Both the position numbers and the translations under genes were made by a program. Shown here piece after piece: positions 58,505 to 64,000 of a stretch of DNA of 64,000 nucleotides; positions within the stretch are counted from its first letter, which is position 1; each line of letters starts with the position of its first letter. This DNA is from Hyphomicrobiales bacterium (GTDB lineage: Bacteria > Pseudomonadota > Alphaproteobacteria > Rhizobiales > JAJFHR01), in assembly GCA_021775475.1 (NCBI GenBank), contig JAJFHS010000050.1, positions 62,001 through 126,000 on the forward strand, read 5' to 3'. Under the pieces are notes generated by a model, which was not told where the DNA came from, searched no databases, and saw nothing but the letters and a program-made list of their open reading frames with translations.

Positions 58505-59215
58505 TCAGGTCATGGGAATGGGTGCGTCGATATCAATTCCCTCGGGCGAGATTGTACAGGAATAGGCATATGCCTCAACACCTGACTTTATTGCGTCATC
58601 AAAAGTATGCGCATAATCATTATCAATATCGCGCGCAAGGCTGAAAGTCTCCGCATCGGTACGCTGAATGAGATAGAACATGACACAGCGATAGCCCTGT
58701 TGGGCGTAAGCTGCAAGTTCTATCAAGTGTTTTTTGCCGCGCGTAGTCACCGAATCGGGGAACTCGGCAAGTCCGGCTTTACGCATCAGATGAACATTCT
58801 TTATCTCCACATAGCAATCGGGTCGGTTCTCCTCCTGCAACAAAATATCAATGCGGCTGTTTTTGCCGTATTTGACCTCGCGGCGCAGGGAGCTGTATCC
58901 GGCAAGCTCAGGTATTCGGCTATCTGCAATGGCATCGGCTACAATTTTGTTGGGAAGATTGGTGTTGATGCCGACTAAATGTGGACCACAGCCCAGATCA
59001 ACCTCAAGCAGTTCCCATGAATATTTCAGTTTGCGTTTGGGATTATCACTTGTAGACAGCCACACACGGCTACCGGCCTCCTTCAGGCCCATCATTGATC
59101 CGGGGTTGGCACAGTGAGCGGTGACCACCTCACCACTATCAAGCCTGACATCGGCTAAAAAGCGTTTGTAGCGTTTGATCAAGGTGCCGGTGAGCAGGGG
59201 AGTGGGAAACTTCAT
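58505..59215 (-). CDS. sfsA: DNA/RNA nuclease SfsA (sugar fermentation stimulation protein)
   Basis: RYKRFLADVRLDSGEVVTAHCANPGSMMGL, DCYVEIKNVHLMR, SVTTRGKKHLIEL. Start at MKFPTPLL. Confidence 0.94.
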   Translation of the reverse strand: MKFPTPLLTGTLIKRYKRFLADVRLDSGEVVTAHCANPGSMMGLKEAGSRVWLSTSDNPKRKLKYSWELLEVDLGCGPHLVGINTNLPNKIVADAIADSRIPELAGYSSLRREVKYGKNSRIDILLQEENRPDCYVEIKNVHLMRKAGLAEFPDSVTTRGKKHLIELAAYAQQGYRCVMFYLIQRTDAETFSLARDIDNDYAHTFDDAIKSGVEAYAYSCTISPEGIDIDAPIPMT

Positions 59216-59280
59216 TGAGTTAAGATGGCCGAATGCGATAAGATGAGGATTGAATTTTGAACATAAGCATCGGGGCCGCA

Positions 59281-60021
59281 ATGAGCAAGCAGGATAATCT
59301 GGTAACCGCCGCCGTCATCCTCATTGGCGATGAGGTGTTGTCAGGGCGCACGCAAGACAAAAACCTTGCGTTCATTGCCGGATTTCTCGGTGAAATAGAT
59401 ATTCAGGTTGCAGAAGCCCGCATCGTTCCAGACAAGCAATCCCGCATCGTTGAAGCGGTAAATGCGCTGCGGCCGCAATATAATTATATTTTCACCACCG
59501 GCGGTATCGGCCCCACCCACGACGACATAACCGCCGACGCCATCGCCGCTGCCTTCAACGTTGGCATTGATTACAACGACGAGGCGATAGCAATTTTACG
59601 TGAGCGCTACGAGGAAAAAGACTTCAATGATGCCCGCATGCGCATGACACGCATTCCCCATGGCGCCAGCCTGATCGAAAACCCGGTGAGCAAAGCGCCG
59701 GGTTTCCAGATAGAAAATGTATTTGTTATGGCCGGAGTTCCAAAAATCATGCAGGCGATGATGGGATGTCTTGCACCCAGACTCAAAGGCGGGGCAAAAA
59801 TGATGAGCCGTACCGTCAGGTGCGACATCGGCGAGGGCTGGATTGCCGCCAGCCTGGAAACCCTGCAAAGCCAGTTTCCCAACGTATCTCTGGCCAGCTA
59901 CCCGTTTTTTGAAAAAACCGGCATGGGCACCAATCTTGTAGCCCGCTCAACCGATGAAGCCGCTCTCAACCAGGTTGAAGCCGCCCTGATCGAGATGGTT
60001 GCCAGCGCCAGCAGTCATTAG
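59281..60021 (+). CDS. competence/damage-inducible protein A domain (CinA/MoaB-like molybdopterin-binding)
   Basis: TAAVILIGDEVLSGRTQDKN, YIFTTGGIGPTHDDITADAIAAAF. Start at MSKQDN. Confidence 0.9.
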   Translation: MSKQDNLVTAAVILIGDEVLSGRTQDKNLAFIAGFLGEIDIQVAEARIVPDKQSRIVEAVNALRPQYNYIFTTGGIGPTHDDITADAIAAAFNVGIDYNDEAIAILRERYEEKDFNDARMRMTRIPHGASLIENPVSKAPGFQIENVFVMAGVPKIMQAMMGCLAPRLKGGAKMMSRTVRCDIGEGWIAASLETLQSQFPNVSLASYPFFEKTGMGTNLVARSTDEAALNQVEAALIEMVASASSH

Positions 60022-60098
60022 GCGAATAATGCGCTGGACAGACCAGCTGCAACAATTTATCACCAGCGCTTGAGAAGTTCCAATACCCAGGACCAAAT

Positions 60099-60185
60099 GC
60101 GGGCGTGGTGGAATGGTAGACACACAGGACTTAAAATCCTGAGGACTTAAAGTCCGTGCGAGTTCGACTCTCGCCGCCCGCACCA
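60099..60185 (+). tRNA. tRNA-Leu (UAA anticodon), CCA encoded
   Basis: Acceptor GCGGGCG/CGCCCGC, anticodon arm AGGACTTAAAATCCT (anticodon TAA), long variable arm GAGGACTTAAAGTCC, T arm GCGAGTTCGACTCTCGC, 3' ACCA. Confidence 0.95.
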
Positions 60186-60284
60186 ATTGAACAGTTGTAA
60201 CTTTTTCGACCCTTGATTTTTCTATAGTTTCTTGGTTTGCTTGTTTCCTGCCAGCAAGAATTATAGCATCGGGAGGGGTTTTAA

Positions 60285-61643
60285 GTGTCTGAGAATTTAC
60301 CCGCATATTTGACACAAGGTGAAGTTGCGCGCTTGTTTCCTGTGCTGTCGACAACATCAAAAGAAGGTCGCACCACCTCAATTGTGTTGGCATGTTTATC
60401 TAAAATAGAAGAATTTGGCAAAAGCCTTTTGGGTACCGTTGGGCAGCGTGTCGGGAAATTATCACGGATTGAAACTTACACGGAAGTTGGATTTCAAAAA
60501 CAACCAAACGAACACAAAGACAGGCCCGATGGCCTCATTGTTTTAAAAGTCGGTTCGCGTGAATGGCGCGCATTGGTTGAGGCAAAAGTCGGCAACAATG
60601 ATCTGGATGCTGGTCAGATCGAAAGATACCGCGCCTTAGCTAAAGATAATGGCATTGATTGCGTCATAACGATTTCAAATCAGTTTGCAACAAGTCCAGC
60701 CGACCATCCTATGGAAGCTGTACGAAAAAGCCGTTCAAAAATCCCAGTTTACCATTGGTCTTGGATGCATGTTCTTACGTCAGCTCATTTGTTGATAAGC
60801 CAGGATGGTGTTGCCGATGGAGACCAGCTTGTTCTTTTGAATGAGCTGCGCCGCTTTTTGGGTCATGAAAGCGCTGGAGTAAAAGGCTTCGACCGCATGC
60901 CCAAGGAGTGGGCGGACCTGAATAGGTTAGTATCAAGTGGCGGTGTTATACCTACCAAATCCAAAGAGGCTGCAACCGTTCTTCAGGCATGGCATCAAGA
61001 AACGCGTGATTTATCGCTTATCTTAAGTCGATTGACTAAAACAAATGTATCGGAGAAATTACCACGCAAACACGCAAAAGATGCTGTCCAACGTCAGAAA
61101 GATGAAATGGATAATTTGCGTGATGCTCATCAACTTTGATGCACACTGGATGTAAAAGATGCAGCGTCACCCGTTGAAGTCGTGGCAGACATGAACCGCC
61201 GTTGTGTCGACGTTGGAATGAGTTTGCGCGCACCCGAAGACAAGAAAACCACGAAGGCCCGTGTGAATTGGCTTCTAAGGCAGATTAAAACTGAGGCAAT
61301 TGAAGATTTGTATGTCCGGTTGCTTTGGCCGGGAACGAGTGAACCCACTCAATTCTTGGTGTCTGATTTACGGGAGAATATTGAAATTTGCATTGCGGAA
61401 AAAAAACATCTGACCACACATGGATTTCACGTCTTTAAGTCCAAGCGGATCGGCGCACGATTTACACAACAAGTAAATTTTATAGCGGATTTGGAAAAAC
61501 ATGTGCCTGAATTTTATCATACAATTGGTTCAAATCTTGATGCATGGAAAAGGAGTCCTCCAAAAATGATGTCCGAAAAAATAGCAGCTGATGATGTTTC
61601 ACCAGAAGCTATTTTTGATGAAGCGGAGGGATTTGAGCCCTAG
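60285..61643 (+). pseudogene. PD-(D/E)XK nuclease-like protein interrupted by in-frame TGA (61137-61139)
   Basis: ORFs 60285-61139 and 61182-61643 are in the same frame; the intervening frame reads CTLDVKDAASPVEVVAD with no other stop. RPDGLIVL..RALVEAKVG gives a D..ExK motif. Confidence 0.75.
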
Positions 61644-61769
61644 CCGAGTGAGTGGATTTAACCCCATCAAATGAGCCAGTAATTACGTCTTTTGGTATAA
61701 CATGTGATAGGATGGAAATTCGCAGCTTTTAGCAAAATTTCATTTTTAAATACGGTTTTGGGCAATTGA

Positions 61770-63467
61770 TTGATGCAGTATATTTTTTCGTACCTTTTAG
61801 CACTCCGAAGTCTGGTTAGCGCCTTGACGCTGATACTCCTGATATCAGCAAGTGCAAACGCGCAAACCTTGACCGCTGAGGAGCAGGCGGCGACAGAGCA
61901 AAAGGCCAAAGTGATCGAGGCTTCAATCAAAGCCATCGGCAATATTCTTGATGCTCAAAAAGCCAAACAGAAAATCATCAAAGACCTGCGAAGGGCCATC
62001 GATAAGGCGCAGACAGATGTCGACAAAAAACAGATTGGTGAAGAGTTAAAAGTTCAAAATGCAGAATTGGCGCAGCTGCGCGATCAGGTGATTATCCTTG
62101 CCACCGGTGTTTCACAAACCGATATTGATCCGGTCAATGAGGGCTTTAATCTGCAAAAAGAACTGGAATTGCTGATACGGCCTTTTGTCTGGATTTTAAA
62201 ATCAGCGACCGAGAATGCCCGTCAGATCGAATATCTTAAACGCACGCTGCTGGCCGCCACCAAACAGCAACAAACTGCAGCTGACGCAATCGAGCGAATT
62301 CAACTGATCATTGACAAAGTCCCTAAAGATAAGCGCGTCGCCAAACAACTGCATACAATTCTTCAAGACTGGAAGGACCGTCAACTTACAGCAAAGGACA
62401 AGGCAACGACAGCTGAGCAGCAATTGCAGTCGCGATTGTCAAAACGCGTTGATGCGGGCGATACCACCAAGCAGGCGTTTACGTCGTTTTTCAACGACCG
62501 CGGCCGCAATCTGATTTATGGAATTTTGGGGTTTTCGGCCGTTCTGGTTGTCATGCGCCTGCTGCGCCGAATTATTCTGTCTTCAATCGGTGCGCCCAGA
62601 AACAGAACCTTCCCGGTGCGAGTGGGTGCATTGATTTTTGACCTTGCCACAGCCGCCACAGCCTTTGGCACCACCATTGCCATCTTCAATAGTTACAATG
62701 ACTGGCTCTTGACCGGTTTTATGTTGCTGCTTTTTATAGCGATTGGCTGGATCACTCTCAAATCACTTCCAAACCTGCTTGAGCAGGTAACCTTGTTGCT
62801 CAATCTTGGTGCCGTGCAGGAAGGTGAGCGCCTGGTGATCAATGGCGTTCCCTGGCGCGTTGCCAAGCTTGATCTTTATACGTCCCTTGTTAATCCGTCG
62901 CTCAGAGGCGGCTCGTTCACGGTTCCGGTACGTGAATTAAAAGGCCAGCACTCGCGCTTAGTTGATGACAAGGAAAAATGGTTTCCGTCCGAAGAAGGCG
63001 ACTGGGTCGTTCTCGATAACGGCCTGTGGGCAGAAGTTGTTTTGCAAAGCCCCGAAGCTGTTCAATTGCGCGAAGAAGGCGGCGCCATTTTTTATTATAC
63101 CGTTCAAAGTTTCCTTGATCAAAATCCCAAGAACGTCTCCACCGATTATCGCGTCACCATCGAGTTCGGCATTGATTATTCCCATCAGGCCATTGCTGCT
63201 GACGAGATACCAAAAATCCTGCGCGAGTATATCGAATGTGAAATTTGTAAAATGGTTGATCCTGAAAAGATTCTGGGGGTCTATGTGACCCTGTTTCGTG
63301 CCGGTGCGTCTTCACTTGATTATGAAATTGAAGTGGATGTGGGTGAGGGTATGGGCCATCTTTATGAGCCCATTGAACATGGCCTTGCCCGCTTTGCAGT
63401 GCAATGCTGCACAAAAAACGGCTGGACCATCCCGTTCCCGCAATTGACGCTGCATCGGGGTGACTAG
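61770..63467 (+). CDS. mechanosensitive ion channel family protein (MscS-like)
   Basis: Signal peptide, coiled-coil periplasmic region, TM helices, beta domain (EEGDWVVLDNGLWAEVVLQSPEAVQLREEGGAIFYYTVQSFL). Confidence 0.8.
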   Translation: MMQYIFSYLLALRSLVSALTLILLISASANAQTLTAEEQAATEQKAKVIEASIKAIGNILDAQKAKQKIIKDLRRAIDKAQTDVDKKQIGEELKVQNAELAQLRDQVIILATGVSQTDIDPVNEGFNLQKELELLIRPFVWILKSATENARQIEYLKRTLLAATKQQQTAADAIERIQLIIDKVPKDKRVAKQLHTILQDWKDRQLTAKDKATTAEQQLQSRLSKRVDAGDTTKQAFTSFFNDRGRNLIYGILGFSAVLVVMRLLRRIILSSIGAPRNRTFPVRVGALIFDLATAATAFGTTIAIFNSYNDWLLTGFMLLLFIAIGWITLKSLPNLLEQVTLLLNLGAVQEGERLVINGVPWRVAKLDLYTSLVNPSLRGGSFTVPVRELKGQHSRLVDDKEKWFPSEEGDWVVLDNGLWAEVVLQSPEAVQLREEGGAIFYYTVQSFLDQNPKNVSTDYRVTIEFGIDYSHQAIAADEIPKILREYIECEICKMVDPEKILGVYVTLFRAGASSLDYEIEVDVGEGMGHLYEPIEHGLARFAVQCCTKNGWTIPFPQLTLHRGD

Positions 63468-63495
63468 GTTGGAGTATGTCGAGTTCAAACAAACT

Positions 63496-63631
63496 CACCT
63501 TTTTCATCATCCTCGGGCTTGACCCGGGGATCCATTCCTCAGTTCCCTCGACTAAAACGCAGTATCGTTGTTTTCGACAAGTTCAACGCTATGGATCCTC
63601 GGGTCAAGCCCGAGGATGATGAAAAAGGGTG
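63496..63631. repeat. dispersed palindromic element, copy E
   Basis: CACCTTTTTCATCATCCTCGGGCTTGACCCGGGGATCCATTCCTCAG...CGCTATGGATCCTCGGGTCAAGCCCGAGGATGATGAAAAAGGGTG. Confidence 0.9.
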
Positions 63632-63710
63632 ATTCTATATCCTGATGACTTAGGGCAGGATGAAGCAAAATTAAGACCTCTGGGCATTGCCGGTGTCATT
63701 ACACGGTTCT

Positions 63711-64000
63711 TTAATCCGCCTGCAACTCGGCAAAAATCTCATCCATAACAGCGTAACCACCTTCCCAGCCTTTGCCCATATTGTTAACGGCATCCGTGAA
63801 GCAGGTGATTTCGGCGTCGGTGGCATCCAGCGGTTCCCATACCAGTCTTACTTTGGTTTTGCTGCCTTCATCCTCGAATGTCACAGTCGTCAATAAGATG
63901 CGCGGCCAATCGGGCATCATTGGGTTCGATGTGGTGTTCCAGTCTGAATCGGTTGTGGAGTGGTGGTGCCAGACCAGGCGTTTCAGTGGTGTTACTTCTG
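63711..64000 (-). CDS. SRPBCC/AHSA1-like domain protein, N-terminus cut by window edge
   Basis: Frame stays open to the window end: EVTPLKRLVWHHHSTTDSDWNTTSNPMMPDWPRILLTTVTFEDEGSKTKVRLVWEPLDATDAE..FTDAVNNMGKGWEGG. Confidence 0.85.
   Translation of the reverse strand, partial: EVTPLKRLVWHHHSTTDSDWNTTSNPMMPDWPRILLTTVTFEDEGSKTKVRLVWEPLDATDAEITCFTDAVNNMGKGWEGGYAVMDEIFAELQAD

Noticed and set aside
59947-60393. 148-aa minus ORF over the tRNA-Leu
   Set aside because: VELARTLSPQDFKSCVSTIPPRPH is the familiar antisense translation of a tRNA-Leu, not a protein.
60186-64000. Genomic island with att repeat of the tRNA-Leu 3' end
   Set aside because: No integrase and no second copy of the tRNA 3' end was seen downstream in the window.
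1-64000. CRISPR array, rRNA, IS transposase, prophage or secondary-metabolite cluster
   Set aside because: No regularly spaced direct repeats with unique spacers, no rRNA-like sequence, and no transposase, integrase, phage or NRPS/PKS motifs among the ORFs.

Overview
This 64 kb window looks like a chromosomal segment of an alphaproteobacterium. The affiliation is inferred from gene content and from the palindromic repeats whose antisense reads MDPRVKPEDD. It is densely coded, with about 57 supportable CDS, one tRNA-Leu(UAA) and at least seven intergenic palindromic repeats. Main blocks: housekeeping and metabolism (MltB-type transglycosylase, ABC-F, Ndk, molybdopterin oxidoreductase, IlvA, HIBADH-like, rhomboid, SthA, VWA protein, nitroreductases with MarR) at 0-17 kb; an assimilatory sulfite-reduction operon (FNR - ferredoxin - truncated CysG - DUF2849 - CysI - DUF934) at 17.4-22.4 kb; an IclR - glycerate kinase - PhnD-PhnC-PhnE-PhnE - HAD module with no C-P lyase at 23.4-30.3 kb; Pta-like, IclR and a divergent SucCD-like acyl-CoA ligase at 31.6-35.5 kb; a CysK-like synthase, a TauE/SafE permease and a SuyAB-ComC-MatB-like cluster (probable sulfolactate use) at 36.7-43.2 kb; M20 and M81 hydrolases with a Dpp/Opp-type ABC transporter at 45.2-53.8 kb; a histidine kinase and response regulator, RadC, Map, SfsA and a CinA-like protein at 54.7-60 kb; then tRNA-Leu, a nonsense-interrupted nuclease-like gene and MscS. 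Points most worth a second look: (i) a histidine kinase whose phospho-acceptor H-box appears to be missing; (ii) a PD-(D/E)XK-like gene beside tRNA-Leu split by a single in-frame TGA; (iii) a Phn-transporter-linked HAD protein lacking the D+2 catalytic Asp; (iv) a CysG whose SUMT domain is cut in half; (v) palindromic elements whose arms extend into copy-specific complementary flanks; (vi) a 244-bp element with 34-bp perfect inverted ends and three 34-nt internal units. No CRISPR array, rRNA, transposase or prophage was seen. All family names come from reading the sequence; no database search was run.
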